This document shows positions 27,084 to 36,158 of a stretch of DNA of 64,000 nt, piece after piece. Positions within the stretch are counted from its first letter, which is position 1; each line of letters starts with the position of its first letter. The DNA lies in the NCBI GenBank assembly GCA_012964825.1, contig DTTI01000028.1, positions 1-64,000 of the forward strand. Reading direction: 5' to 3'. Under the pieces are notes generated by a model. That model did no database searches. It was not told the DNA's origin and was given only the letters and a program-made list of their open reading frames with translations. The position numbers were made by a program, and so were the translations under genes. The DNA comes from Candidatus Neomarinimicrobiota bacterium (lineage in GTDB: Bacteria; Fidelibacterota; Marinisomatia; Marinisomatales; S15-B10).

Positions 27084-27527
27084 ATGTTATCAGAAGGTTT
27101 AATCTGCCCAGAATGCAAAACTCCCCTTGGAGAAGAGGGTCTCAGAGAGTCGTTGGTTTGTGCTGATTGCAAGACCGATCTACAGAATGCGAAATACCTG
27201 GATTTCATAGAATACCTTGTGGCCAACGGTATTGTAAAGGATATAGACTTTTTCGATATGAAAGTCTACAAGGATGAGATTGAACGTCTCGACCCCACCG
27301 ATCAGGAGGAGGTGGACCCGCAGACTTTTGAAAAGAAAAAAGACACCTTTTCTCTTTTTGAAGAAGAGGTACAAACCGTAGAAAAAGATACTACAGAAGA
27401 GATAGACGTTTGGGAAGGACTGGAAGAAGATTGGGAAGAATTCAATCTCCGTAATAAGAGTGACGATGAAAACCCGCTTTTAAAGAAGAAGAAAAAGTCG
27501 CGAAGAGGGAGAAAGAAAAAAACGTGA
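27084..27527 (+). CDS. Zinc-ribbon protein with charged C-terminus
   Basis: A 147-residue cytoplasmic protein. Two CxxC knuckles (LICPECKTPLGEEGLRESLVCADCKTD) form a zinc ribbon in the first 40 residues, followed by a Glu/Asp-rich segment and a strongly basic tail (KKKKKSRRGRKKK). I do not recognise a family. It overlaps the DUF3467 gene by 4 bp (GTGA), so the two are translationally coupled and probably act together. A nucleic-acid or ribosome-associated role would fit, but that is only inference. Confidence 0.55.
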   Translation: MLSEGLICPECKTPLGEEGLRESLVCADCKTDLQNAKYLDFIEYLVANGIVKDIDFFDMKVYKDEIERLDPTDQEEVDPQTFEKKKDTFSLFEEEVQTVEKDTTEEIDVWEGLEEDWEEFNLRNKSDDENPLLKKKKKSRRGRKKKT

Positions 27528-27841
27528 GTAAAAATAAAGAACAGCATATCAACATTGAGCTTGATGAGAAAGTTGGGAGTGGCGATTATGCCAATTTTGT
27601 GGTCATTACTCACTCTCCGGCTGAGTTTGTCATGGATTTCACCCGCCTCCTCCCGGGTATGCCAAAGGCGAAAGTGAATTCAAGAATCATCATGACCCCA
27701 TCTCATGCCAAGAGTTTTCAAAGGGCTCTGTCAGATAACATCGGAAAGTATGAAAAGCAATACGGCGAAATTGCTGTGCCGAAGAATGAATCTTTTGATC
27801 AATTCGGGGTCAAACCACCTGAAGGATCATTGCCGAATTAA
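27524..27841 (+). CDS. DUF3467-family protein
   Basis: A 105-residue protein matching DUF3467: INIELDEKVGSGDYANFVVITHSPAEFVMDFTRLLPGMPKAKVNSRIIMTPSHAKSF, with the conserved HSPxEFxxDFxRxLPG and the alanine/lysine region typical of the family. The function of DUF3467 is unknown; it is widespread in bacteria as a small cytosolic protein. The start is GTG, overlapping the stop of the zinc-ribbon gene. Confidence 0.8.
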   Translation: MSKNKEQHINIELDEKVGSGDYANFVVITHSPAEFVMDFTRLLPGMPKAKVNSRIIMTPSHAKSFQRALSDNIGKYEKQYGEIAVPKNESFDQFGVKPPEGSLPN

Positions 27842-27922
27842 CCATTTAATGAGTCTGCTAACAGGAAAAGACCCTGAAAGAACTTTTGGTTTTATGCTGG
27901 TGTTAGCTTGGCTATTTAGGCC

Positions 27923-27947
27923 AAAAGGCACCGGCTAATGCTGGTGC
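27923..27947 (-). terminator. Intrinsic terminator overlapping the end of the cation efflux gene
   Basis: On the minus strand GCACCAGC pairs with GCCGGTGC (one G-U) around the loop ATTA and is followed by CTTTT. The stop codon of the efflux gene sits inside the hairpin. The DUF3467 gene on the other strand ends about 80 bp away. Confidence 0.55.
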
Positions 27948-28831
27948 TCAAAGCGGTGTGAGTGCTCTTCAGCCCCTTTTTCCGTCTCACACTCCAGTGT
28001 AATATCTCTCACATCGAACTCTTCCTGAATGATGGATCGGATGTTCTGTTTGATGGGCTCCGCGGCTTCCAGAGAATCCACGGAGACGACGACGTGAGCC
28101 GTCCCGACTGTCAGATGTGAACAGACCTGCCAAAGCCTCACATCGAGAAAATCTTTAACGCCGTCAATTTCCAGCACGCGCTGCCGGACATGGTCAATAT
28201 CCTGGGGTGATTTCTGTAAAAGAATTTCCGCGCTGGAATAGAGAACCCTACCAGCACCTATGAGCAAAAGCAACGCCACAAAGGCGGCCACAACGGGGTC
28301 GATGACGGGCATATCAAAAAGCTTGATTGCGATGATGCCAACCACCACGGAAACTGAGGCGAGGATATCCCCCATGATGTGCAGGTAGGCACTCCTGATA
28401 TTCACATCCTTGTCTTTGTCCGGTGTGTGATGAAAGAAGCGGATGACGATAAGGTTTACCACAAGTCCAATGACAGCAATCACCAGGGCGCCGCTGGTTT
28501 CGATTTTGCCTGGATTCCGGAACCGCTCCCACGCCTCCAGGAAAATAACAGCCGAAATGATGCTGAGAACAATGCCGTTAAAAAGGGCACTCATCACCTC
28601 CAGACGATGGTAGCCGAAAGCCATTCTCTGGGTGGGGTGCCGCCTTTGAGCCACAGAAAGGGCAAAAGAAGCGATAAGAATAGAACCGAGATCGGAAATA
28701 ACGTGAAATGAATCTGAAATGAGGCTCAAGCTGCCGAAAACAATACCACCCAGCAGCTCAGCAAGGAATGTGATACTCAGGAGCAGGGCTGCTGTCTTGA
28801 GAACTTTTTGAGAAGTGAAATGACCGCTCAT
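27935..28831 (-). CDS. Cation diffusion facilitator (zinc/divalent metal exporter)
   Basis: A 298-residue inner-membrane proton/metal antiporter of the CDF family. Six helices span about residues 10-205. The transport site residues are His43/Asp47 (SDSFHVISD) in helix 2 and HIMGD in helix 5, the H-x3-D pattern of Zn-type CDF proteins. A cytoplasmic C-terminal domain (about 210-290) has the typical VRQRVLEIDGVKDFLDVRLWQ fold start, and the last residues are histidine-rich (HSHRFEHQH), likely metal-binding. It starts 58 bp after the TonB receptor gene on the same strand. Confidence 0.93.
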   Translation of the reverse strand: MSGHFTSQKVLKTAALLLSITFLAELLGGIVFGSLSLISDSFHVISDLGSILIASFALSVAQRRHPTQRMAFGYHRLEVMSALFNGIVLSIISAVIFLEAWERFRNPGKIETSGALVIAVIGLVVNLIVIRFFHHTPDKDKDVNIRSAYLHIMGDILASVSVVVGIIAIKLFDMPVIDPVVAAFVALLLLIGAGRVLYSSAEILLQKSPQDIDHVRQRVLEIDGVKDFLDVRLWQVCSHLTVGTAHVVVSVDSLEAAEPIKQNIRSIIQEEFDVRDITLECETEKGAEEHSHRFEHQH

Positions 28832-28889
28832 GGGAAAAAGAAATTTACTTCAGACAGGGGAGAGTTGTGAGGATTGGTAAGGCGGTGGA

Positions 28890-31800
28890 TTAAAGCTCAG
28901 CCTGGAGGCGGAGCATAACCAGGCGGCCGATGGCCGGGCCACCCTGAATCTCAATATGACGATCGTTGAAAAGGTTGCTGACACTCATCAGTACAGCCAC
29001 CTTGTCTATAAGTTGATATCGCGCGTGGAAATCAAATATATGGTAAGGGCCTATGGTGCCGAAATAGACGCCTGATTGCCAAGGGAAGGCGTCCACATAA
29101 CGATAATTGAATGTGCCACCAAGCTTCGATTCCGGAGGAGAGTACCGCAGCTTTATACCTCCTTTATGCTTGGGAGCGTTAATGGGATCCTTTGCATTGG
29201 TGATTGGGTTGATGAAGTCACTCATGCTGAGATAAGAGTATGTAATGTCCGCACTCCATGTTCGGTTCAGTAAGAATGAGAGGCTCATATCCATACCGCC
29301 CATGTTCACATTCCCGTAATTGAGGTAACCCACAACAACAGGAGGGTTAAAGCCTGCTGTTGTATCCATGGAAGCAATGCCTTCAAGATGTGTGAGCCAG
29401 ACGTCAAATGATTCATCCAGATCATCTTCATCCAGAATGTTATCCGGGTCTTCATTAATGACCCCGTTCCCATTATAGTCTGTGGTCAACACTTCTTTGT
29501 CAAGCACAATAGGTGTTATAAAAGTAATGGCACTGACGAATGAACTGTAGTTGCTCCTGAAGATATCCATTGTCCCATAAATGGTGGGGGCAATGCGGCC
29601 TTTGTAACCGAACTCCAGTGTGTGGACTGTTTCGGGATAAATGCCGCCCTGATCTGGAATATCGTCCTTAAAGAATCCCCTGTTTCTAGGGTCTGTAGAA
29701 GGGTAGAAGAAAACGTGTGTAGTTGAATCAAACTCATTTACCTCAAAAGCATTGTAAGGGCTTTTCCAGAAGATATCCCCATCTTCACTCCTGGGATACA
29801 CATACCCTTCATGAGCACCACGGGCATATACCTTGTAAGTGGCCACCCTGGTCACAAAAATATCCAGAAACAGCGCCTGGTTGGATGGTGTGTTAAACGC
29901 TTTGGCCCATGTGAGTCTGAAGTTCTGGTTTTCCCGGGGACGGTACACCAGGCCGATCTTTGGGGAGATTTGCATCCCTTCAGTTTTGCCGAAATTGAAC
30001 TTCCAGTTAGTAGGGCTGTAATTATAGTCGTAGTTGTTGAATTCAATGAAGTCAGTCAGGCGGTCGTGAGCGTCAAAACGAGTGGCATGGATCAGCTCAT
30101 ATTTTGGATTGAGCTTCCAATTGATCTGATAATAGGCACCGAACTCATTAACAACATAGCGGTTGTCCTCAGCCGGCTCATCAATGCCCTCATCGATGAG
30201 GCCGTCACCGTCATTGTCAATGCCGTCCGCAACCGCATGCAGGACATTATCTGTAGTTCCCACCAGGCCATCCTGCTTACCGTTATCAGTACCCCACCTT
30301 GTATACATCTCACCTCGATCGTGTCTAAGATTGTCATTATAGTCGGCCCAGGTAATAGGCGAGCCGGCCTCACCGTTTCCGTTATCGTCCCTGCCGTTAA
30401 CCCCCTGGTCATCTGAAAGTATTGAGCCTCTTGTGTCCGGCATGGTCAGAAAGTAATCGGCGCCCCATACAAACCTAAGATCACTATTCATGAATTCCAT
30501 TGCATGCTGAAACTGGGTACTGAACTTTTTGGACCGGTCGTAGATGGTTCCGCCGGTGGCCATATTTCGGGTAGGAGAGTGAGCCAATGGGTATTTAGGG
30601 TTGTACTTTCCGGACATACTGGTATTCAGATAAGTTTGCCAAAAAAAGTTCTTGTACCTCAGCCGACTCTGGTAGTATTGATAGACCCAACCATCGGCCA
30701 GGTAGCGGGCGATACCGGTGATGTTGATGTTTTTTGCTTTTGCCAATCCGTGGGAAAGGCTGAGGTTGAAATCGCTGTTTGGGTCATAATCAAAACGAAG
30801 ATCGTAGCGGTAGTTTTCCACATTAAAATCAGGAAAGTCATCCAAGCCGTCTCCGTTTGCATCCTTTATCCAACGACTCAATTCCCCTCTTGTCAGCTTG
30901 AAATCCTCCGGGTCTCCAAATACACCGTTGCGATTTGTATCGAACAGAAGATTACCTTCATCATCATATTCATAGTCGCCAAAACCGAAACCATATCTGT
31001 CCAATTTTGTTGTATCACCTGAAGCATAGCTTCCGAAGCGGTTGAGCCAATAGTTTGCAACGGTTTCATCATCCTCATCTATCAGTCCATCTCCATCATT
31101 GTCTATACCATCAAAGAATAATTCATCACTTCCATCAATACCGGTATCAATCCCCTCATCGATCGCTCCATTACCGTTGTTATCAAGGCCATCTTTGAAC
31201 TGTTTGCCGATCCTGTCTGAAGTGACACCCCAGAGAACTATCCCCTGGCAGTTACCACTGAATGAATTGATAACACCATTAATCACGCACAGCCGGTTAA
31301 ACGGGTCACTTGCGGCCTGGGTGACCATCACCTGTGTAATCTTAGGCGAATTCTGTTCGGTGCCGAAAGGGAACCAGTTAATCATACCATCGGCATAGGC
31401 GTAGCCAACCATATCCATTGTTTCATCAATAAAGCCGTTGCCGTTATCATCAATACCGTTGTTAGGCACTTCACCAACGGTCAGCTCCCTGAGCATGTCT
31501 TCCGTAAATGTGGGGCTAAAAAGTTCAGGACTGGATCCGCCGTTATCTATACCATCGCGGGAGAGGTGGGGTCTGCCGAGAAAAGCAGGGTCGTGCCCTT
31601 GAAATTCATCATCATTGTAATGCTCCCAGTCGTAGGCGTTCAGTGCCACACTGGACACTTTGAACCCAAAATCTTTCCAGGCTGAAGCATGACGAAACGA
31701 TATTTTCTTCAACGGTTTTCCACCCGGCTGGGCGAGGAAGCCTGTTTGAACATTGAAAGTGGTCCCTTTTGAGTCTCTGGGCGCGCGCGTGATAATATTA

Positions 31801-32507
31801 AGAACGCCACTGTGAGCGTTAGGTCCATAGAGGGCAGAAGAAGGGCCCAGCACTACCTCGATTTGCTGCACATCTTCGAAAGAGACGGGGATAACATTGT
31901 ATGCAACAAGTCGGAGGGACGGTACATTGGCCATTCTTCCATCGGTCAGAGTCAAAAGCCGTGAACTAAAGGAGCTGTTGAAACCCCTGGCACTCAGGTT
32001 GTAACTGTCGATACCAGACTGAGTGAAATCGACCCCTTTCACCGATTTCAGATAATCACCAAGGTTTGTGTTACTCTCTCTTCGAATGGACTTTGCCGTG
32101 ATCACGCTGATGGCGGCCGGTGCATCCTCAATCCGCTCCCGGCGGCGGGAAGCGGTGACCACATATGTATCGTACTCAATGGCTGAAAGAGCCAACTTAA
32201 AATCAAGATATAGGGATTGTCCAGAGTTTAAGGTAATTGTCTCTTCTTTTGTCTCATAACCGATGTAGTTCACTTTAACGACATACTCACCAGGCGGCAG
32301 ATTGGTGATGGTATATTGACCATTCGCATCAGTTGCACTGCCTGTGGTTTCGGTAAGTGCTTCGCCCGCAACTGTTACGTTGGCGGCAATAAGGGGATCG
32401 TTAGATGAAGCGTCGAGTACAGTCCCGGATATTGATCCGCTCTGGGCCGACAGGGTTGTGAAAATCGCGGTAAAAACGACAGAGATTCTAGTTGCGTTTA
32501 TCTTCAT
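28890..32507 (-). CDS. TonB-dependent receptor with Asp/Asn/Gly metal-binding-like repeats in loops
   Basis: A 1205-residue outer-membrane receptor. After the signal peptide (about 1-21) comes a carboxypeptidase-regulatory-like domain (SISGTVLDASSNDPLIAANV to YETKEETI), a TonB-box-like VTASRRRERIEDAPAAISVI, a plug (about 125-235, GVLNIITRAPRD), then a 22-strand-type barrel ending FNDRHIEIQGGP...LQAEL. Several extracellular-loop inserts repeat N/D-G-I-D-N/D-x-G-D/N-G-x-I-D-E (encoded near 31430, 31175, 31090, 30200, 30375 and 29460), like MopE metal motifs without cysteine. It would import a large or metal-bound ligand; the substrate is unknown. A hairpin abuts the ATG. Confidence 0.9.
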   Translation of the reverse strand: MKINATRISVVFTAIFTTLSAQSGSISGTVLDASSNDPLIAANVTVAGEALTETTGSATDANGQYTITNLPPGEYVVKVNYIGYETKEETITLNSGQSLYLDFKLALSAIEYDTYVVTASRRRERIEDAPAAISVITAKSIRRESNTNLGDYLKSVKGVDFTQSGIDSYNLSARGFNSSFSSRLLTLTDGRMANVPSLRLVAYNVIPVSFEDVQQIEVVLGPSSALYGPNAHSGVLNIITRAPRDSKGTTFNVQTGFLAQPGGKPLKKISFRHASAWKDFGFKVSSVALNAYDWEHYNDDEFQGHDPAFLGRPHLSRDGIDNGGSSPELFSPTFTEDMLRELTVGEVPNNGIDDNGNGFIDETMDMVGYAYADGMINWFPFGTEQNSPKITQVMVTQAASDPFNRLCVINGVINSFSGNCQGIVLWGVTSDRIGKQFKDGLDNNGNGAIDEGIDTGIDGSDELFFDGIDNDGDGLIDEDDETVANYWLNRFGSYASGDTTKLDRYGFGFGDYEYDDEGNLLFDTNRNGVFGDPEDFKLTRGELSRWIKDANGDGLDDFPDFNVENYRYDLRFDYDPNSDFNLSLSHGLAKAKNINITGIARYLADGWVYQYYQSRLRYKNFFWQTYLNTSMSGKYNPKYPLAHSPTRNMATGGTIYDRSKKFSTQFQHAMEFMNSDLRFVWGADYFLTMPDTRGSILSDDQGVNGRDDNGNGEAGSPITWADYNDNLRHDRGEMYTRWGTDNGKQDGLVGTTDNVLHAVADGIDNDGDGLIDEGIDEPAEDNRYVVNEFGAYYQINWKLNPKYELIHATRFDAHDRLTDFIEFNNYDYNYSPTNWKFNFGKTEGMQISPKIGLVYRPRENQNFRLTWAKAFNTPSNQALFLDIFVTRVATYKVYARGAHEGYVYPRSEDGDIFWKSPYNAFEVNEFDSTTHVFFYPSTDPRNRGFFKDDIPDQGGIYPETVHTLEFGYKGRIAPTIYGTMDIFRSNYSSFVSAITFITPIVLDKEVLTTDYNGNGVINEDPDNILDEDDLDESFDVWLTHLEGIASMDTTAGFNPPVVVGYLNYGNVNMGGMDMSLSFLLNRTWSADITYSYLSMSDFINPITNAKDPINAPKHKGGIKLRYSPPESKLGGTFNYRYVDAFPWQSGVYFGTIGPYHIFDFHARYQLIDKVAVLMSVSNLFNDRHIEIQGGPAIGRLVMLRLQAEL

Positions 32508-32544
32508 AAAAAAGTTCAGCCCCGTACAAAACGGGGCTGAACTT
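32508..32544 (-). terminator. Perfect 14-bp hairpin with T run directly before the TonB receptor start
   Basis: AAGTTCAGCCCCGT (32512-32525) and ACGGGGCTGAACTT (32531-32544) are exact inverted copies around ACAAA. On the minus strand the hairpin ends in six T residues and the receptor ATG follows at once (32507). It terminates the upstream type IX-secreted protein gene and also lies in, or replaces, the receptor's leader. No ribosome-binding site fits outside the hairpin. Confidence 0.8.
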
Positions 32545-32581
32545 ATGAAAATCGCTTAAATGAACCTAAGAGCCGGTTCTT

Positions 32582-34444
32582 TTATTTGACAAGCATCATT
32601 TTCTTTGTGGCCTGGAATTCGCCAGCAACCACACGGTAGAAATAGACACCACTACCAAGCTGCTGATTCTGATCGTTAACACCATCGAATAAAATGTGAT
32701 GGCGCCCAGCGTTCATATTGCCCGTATGGAGTGTCCGTATTTTCTGCCCCATCATATTGTAAATAGCCACTTCAGTATAGTTCTCCTCAGGGAGGTCAAA
32801 ACTGATAGTGGTAACGGGGTTGAAAGGATTCGGGTAGTTGTTATGCAGGGTAAACTGCATAGGGATATTACTCTCATCCGATATGGTTAGAGGTTTAATA
32901 GGCGACGTAGGAGCAACCCAGTCCACTGTATTTGTGAAGTGAGCAAATACATCCACGACCTGACGAACAGGTACACATATGCCACCAACTGTATTGGCAT
33001 CAACCTGGAACAGTAAACGGCCACCTGCTGTGGGTGCGGTGGCTGAAAAGTCATGACCACCATCGTTTACAGTAATCCCGGCGGCAGTCATGGCACCCAG
33101 AAGAACTGTAGGCCCAGTGGGAGCAATTTGACCAAAGGCAGTCGCAGCGGCAGTTGCTGCATCCATACCACCAGTCATGAGTGCAGTAACAGCAGCAGTA
33201 AAACTAGCCCCAAGGGCTGTCGCAGCGCCCGTTACAACAGCAGCTGCAGTCGCTGCATCCAGGCTAAAGGCTGTAGCAACAGCTGTGGCAGCAGCCGTTA
33301 TTGCTGCTGTAGGATCTGAAAGATCAGCAACCGCTAAAGCTGCTTGCCAGGCACCGGCAGCGGCAGCAAAGTTTGCAGTAAAGTAGTAACCTGTGAACGC
33401 TAATGGCTCATCACCAGAGAAGGGTTTTCCATCGCCACCCCGGACATCGAATGCATATCCAACACCATCCCAGGTACCTCCAACAGAGGTGTGGGTCAAG
33501 AGTTGCTCACCTGGAGTGAAAGACAATTTGTCACCATCAAATCCTCGTCCGTTAATCATTGGGTAGTCACCTGCAACGATGGTTGCGCCTTTTGTAGCGC
33601 CCCATGCAACCATGCCTGGAATAGTAACTTTGTCAGCGGTAATGGTCACACCGAGCTGTCTGTTAAGTGCCCCATCATCATCAATACCAGCCTCAGCACC
33701 ACCTGTAGCATAAGGTCCATCCAAAGCGTGCCATCTAATTGTGGCATGCTTAAACCGCATGGTGCCGTCAGAGTTTTCAGTAGCGTCTTTGCCAACAATC
33801 ATTCCCCATGAAGAATCAATACCGGCGACCTTTGGCGAATGGTTACGATTCGGGTAATGTGTAGCCGGATCAATGGGTTTGAACCAGCTAAAGACAGTCG
33901 ATTGCTGTATACCAAAACCCCAGACAACATTCCCATTTGGATTAACTATGGGTCCCTTGTAGACGTTCGCCTGATTATCCGTAACGGCTGCTACAGTAAG
34001 CTGTGTAACACAATTTTCTGTTAAAGTGGTTGGATATGTACTTGGTCTCGTGGGGTCACCTGGAATGATGGCCGTCCCGTTTTCATGATCCAGCGCCACT
34101 GTTAAATCCACTCCAATATAATTAGTTAAATAGAAAGGATCTCTGGCTTCCGGATAAGATTCCACTCGGATATTAGCGCCTAGACCTCCAGTTAAAACTC
34201 GTTTGAGGTCGGCCACCCCATCTGCGTTTGCATCCATTGCCACGTATGAGTCACCATAAGGTATGACCCATGTGCCGTAGACGCCGTCAACGTCCGCATC
34301 ATCGGCATGGGTAGCCGGGCGAACAATGTTATTATAAATAACTCTCACAGAGTGCAACTGGTAGGTCCCCGTAATAGACTGGGCCTCCCCAATGACCATC
34401 AGTGCAAGTATAAAAGTTGCAATCGATATCATTCTGGATTTCAT
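32582..34444 (-). CDS. Secreted protein with type IX secretion sorting domain and Ala-rich segment
   Basis: A 620-residue protein. A signal peptide (about 1-22, ending GEAQS) precedes beta-rich sequence with short Asp-rich stretches (DANADGVADL, AGIDDDGALN). A low-complexity Ala/Thr/Val segment spans about residues 355-445. The last 95 residues are a type IX sorting domain: NYPNPFNPVTTISFDLPEENYTEVAIYNMMGQKIRTL...GSGVYFYRVVAG, ending KKMMLVK. The protein should be exported across the outer membrane and attached to the surface or released. Its function is not recognised. It lies between the lipoprotein and the TonB receptor on the same strand. Confidence 0.83.
   Translation of the reverse strand: MKSRMISIATFILALMVIGEAQSITGTYQLHSVRVIYNNIVRPATHADDADVDGVYGTWVIPYGDSYVAMDANADGVADLKRVLTGGLGANIRVESYPEARDPFYLTNYIGVDLTVALDHENGTAIIPGDPTRPSTYPTTLTENCVTQLTVAAVTDNQANVYKGPIVNPNGNVVWGFGIQQSTVFSWFKPIDPATHYPNRNHSPKVAGIDSSWGMIVGKDATENSDGTMRFKHATIRWHALDGPYATGGAEAGIDDDGALNRQLGVTITADKVTIPGMVAWGATKGATIVAGDYPMINGRGFDGDKLSFTPGEQLLTHTSVGGTWDGVGYAFDVRGGDGKPFSGDEPLAFTGYYFTANFAAAAGAWQAALAVADLSDPTAAITAAATAVATAFSLDAATAAAVVTGAATALGASFTAAVTALMTGGMDAATAAATAFGQIAPTGPTVLLGAMTAAGITVNDGGHDFSATAPTAGGRLLFQVDANTVGGICVPVRQVVDVFAHFTNTVDWVAPTSPIKPLTISDESNIPMQFTLHNNYPNPFNPVTTISFDLPEENYTEVAIYNMMGQKIRTLHTGNMNAGRHHILFDGVNDQNQQLGSGVYFYRVVAGEFQATKKMMLVK
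33115..33375 (-). repeat. Ala-rich imperfect repeat within the type IX-secreted protein
   Basis: About 85 codons encode runs such as DPTAAITAAATAVATA, DAATAAAVVTGAATAL and DAATAAATAFGQ. The motif DAATAAA occurs twice, and at DNA level the GTTGCTGCATCCA/GTCGCTGCATCCA block is repeated. The order suggests internal duplication of a short helical unit. Confidence 0.6.
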
Positions 34445-34631
34445 GATCTGTTCCTCATCTTAGTTGAAATTATTACCTCAGGGACAGCGATTCCTCGCCC
34501 CACAGGTGTGAAAATAGACATTTAATCTGTCTGGGGGCAACAATTTTTTACAATTTAATTTATTGTGTGTTTTAGCTCACACTCCTTGCTGTAGCCAACT
34601 AAGGGGAGATAGCTTTAAAGTCAATCAGGAA

Positions 34632-34682
34632 GTATAGAAACAAAAAAGCCCGCTACTTGGTGGGGGTTTTTTGTTTCTATAC
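34632..34682 (-). terminator. Long AT-rich inverted repeat, bidirectional-type terminator
   Basis: GTATAGAAACAAAAAA (34632-34647) is exactly inverted at 34667-34682. A GC core (CCC with GGG) follows, so either strand ends in six T residues. It lies after the stop of the AT-rich lipoprotein gene and before the type IX-secreted gene. A 16-bp perfect outer stem is longer than a usual terminator needs. Confidence 0.7.
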
Positions 34683-34718
34683 AATATATTTATTAATCAG
34701 TCTGGTAGCCCCTCTAAC

Positions 34719-36158
34719 TCAGTTAAGACATGGAAAGATAATTTCAAATGCTCCTGTTGTAGTGTAGAAAGAAACCGGTAAATAAGGCCCCATTATCTGC
34801 TTTTCTTTACCTATCTCATTTACATTTTGGATTGCATGTTTAAAATCGGGTGAGGCTAACATGTTCCTAATTTGAATAACTGTGACATCTTCATCAATTG
34901 CGCCGTCACCATCATCAGCCATCGGTAACCAGCCAACTCCACATTCGGGATGAGCATTCCGAGGACGGTCCTCTTCTCTACTAACCACAATAATATATTC
35001 ATTATTATTATTCACAGGAACCTGTTCATCAAAAAGGCAATCATTCACCCGGGTATTTGCAAAACCTTGATTAGAACAAATAGACCAGTATACCAGCTCT
35101 CCTTTGGACATGAATTCATCGCCATGATAGGTTTTTGGAGTTTTGGGCAACTTCCCTTTCATAACAAATACTTTGCCATTTTTACGATTAATAATAGTCC
35201 GTACATAATTATTATCAAGATTTGGATAGAAGCCACCTGTGCTTTTTCTAAAGGATTTTGGCAGCTGTCCGTTATAAATACCTAAAAGAAAATCTCTGTC
35301 ATATTGAAGATACCAAGTTGTTGGTACCGTCGCTGGCCATGTATCTGGTTTCCCAGCTTGGTTTATAAGTTCCGAGTATACGGTCATAGGTAACCCTATA
35401 GCGTCGATGGTGATTTGTGCTGGTTGGTTAGTATGTAATGCTTCGCAAGCTTTTTCTCCTCTTAATTCATCTCCATTATTCAAAATTAAAACAAACTCAG
35501 GTAAAGGTACCCCTCCTGATTCATCTTTACCTTTATCAGGGACATAAATTCGATAGATAATTGACTGCTGCCCTTGTCCGTATTGTACCGCATTTAACGA
35601 ATTTCTGAGACCGGTTTCATTTTGCAAACCAGAACCTTTAATGTCATTTTGAAACTCAAGCTTGGTTCCTTCTTTTCTTCTTATTTCTGGAGGAAGATTT
35701 ACAATTTCAACAGTATAAGATCTATTCTCATTTGTTCTATTCGCTCCTTCTATAAATGGATTTATTGAATGTTCATCAGGTACAATAAGATAATCAGCCA
35801 AAGATTCTATTGGTGCACCCCGGCCGTCATAACTAATTAGTGACATATATCTCGAGTGAGGAAATTTGCCTTCAAGATACAATCGGGCACCTTCTGGTAC
35901 AGTAAAGGTTGCATTCCAATAAAAAGCACCAGCATCAGGATAGGCAATATTTATGTACGGATCTTTGCTCACTGGACCACGGGTCCAAAAACAAGTCCGC
36001 GGCCCAGGGATTATATTATGTTTTTCTTCATGAAAGGACTTTCTATTTCCTAATTCCATTTTGAAAGATACTTCCTTGCTACATGATGTGATGAGACAAG
36101 CAAGTGAAAGCGCAATCAATGAAATGAAACTGTATTTATTTAGGGTTCGATTCACCAT
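34719..36158 (-). CDS. Unknown secreted lipoprotein, AT-rich gene
   Basis: A 479-residue protein with signal peptide MVNRTLNKYSFISLIALSLACLITSC ending in a lipobox. I do not recognise the family. Visible are a beta-rich start (TFTVPEGARLYLEGKFPHSRYMSLISYDGRGAPIESLADYLIVPD, weakly like DUF1214/1254 C-terminal folds), eight or more cysteines in the mature part, and an acidic MADDGDGAIDEDV motif like the repeats in the TonB receptor. ATG 36158 is preferred to 36236 because it gives the signal peptide and has AAGG at 6-nt spacing. Base composition is much lower in GC than its neighbours, which suggests transfer. Confidence 0.65.
   Translation of the reverse strand: MVNRTLNKYSFISLIALSLACLITSCSKEVSFKMELGNRKSFHEEKHNIIPGPRTCFWTRGPVSKDPYINIAYPDAGAFYWNATFTVPEGARLYLEGKFPHSRYMSLISYDGRGAPIESLADYLIVPDEHSINPFIEGANRTNENRSYTVEIVNLPPEIRRKEGTKLEFQNDIKGSGLQNETGLRNSLNAVQYGQGQQSIIYRIYVPDKGKDESGGVPLPEFVLILNNGDELRGEKACEALHTNQPAQITIDAIGLPMTVYSELINQAGKPDTWPATVPTTWYLQYDRDFLLGIYNGQLPKSFRKSTGGFYPNLDNNYVRTIINRKNGKVFVMKGKLPKTPKTYHGDEFMSKGELVYWSICSNQGFANTRVNDCLFDEQVPVNNNNEYIIVVSREEDRPRNAHPECGVGWLPMADDGDGAIDEDVTVIQIRNMLASPDFKHAIQNVNEIGKEKQIMGPYLPVSFYTTTGAFEIIFPCLN

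Noticed and set aside
29811-30416. 201-codon open frame antisense to the TonB receptor
   Set aside because: It is the complement of repetitive Asp/Asn/Gly codons of the receptor; composition is hydrophobic and shows no domain.
33053-33386. Ser/Cys/Thr-rich and Ala-rich plus-strand frames opposite the type IX-secreted gene
   Set aside because: They are reverse-strand shadows of the Ala-rich repeat, which is biased in all frames.
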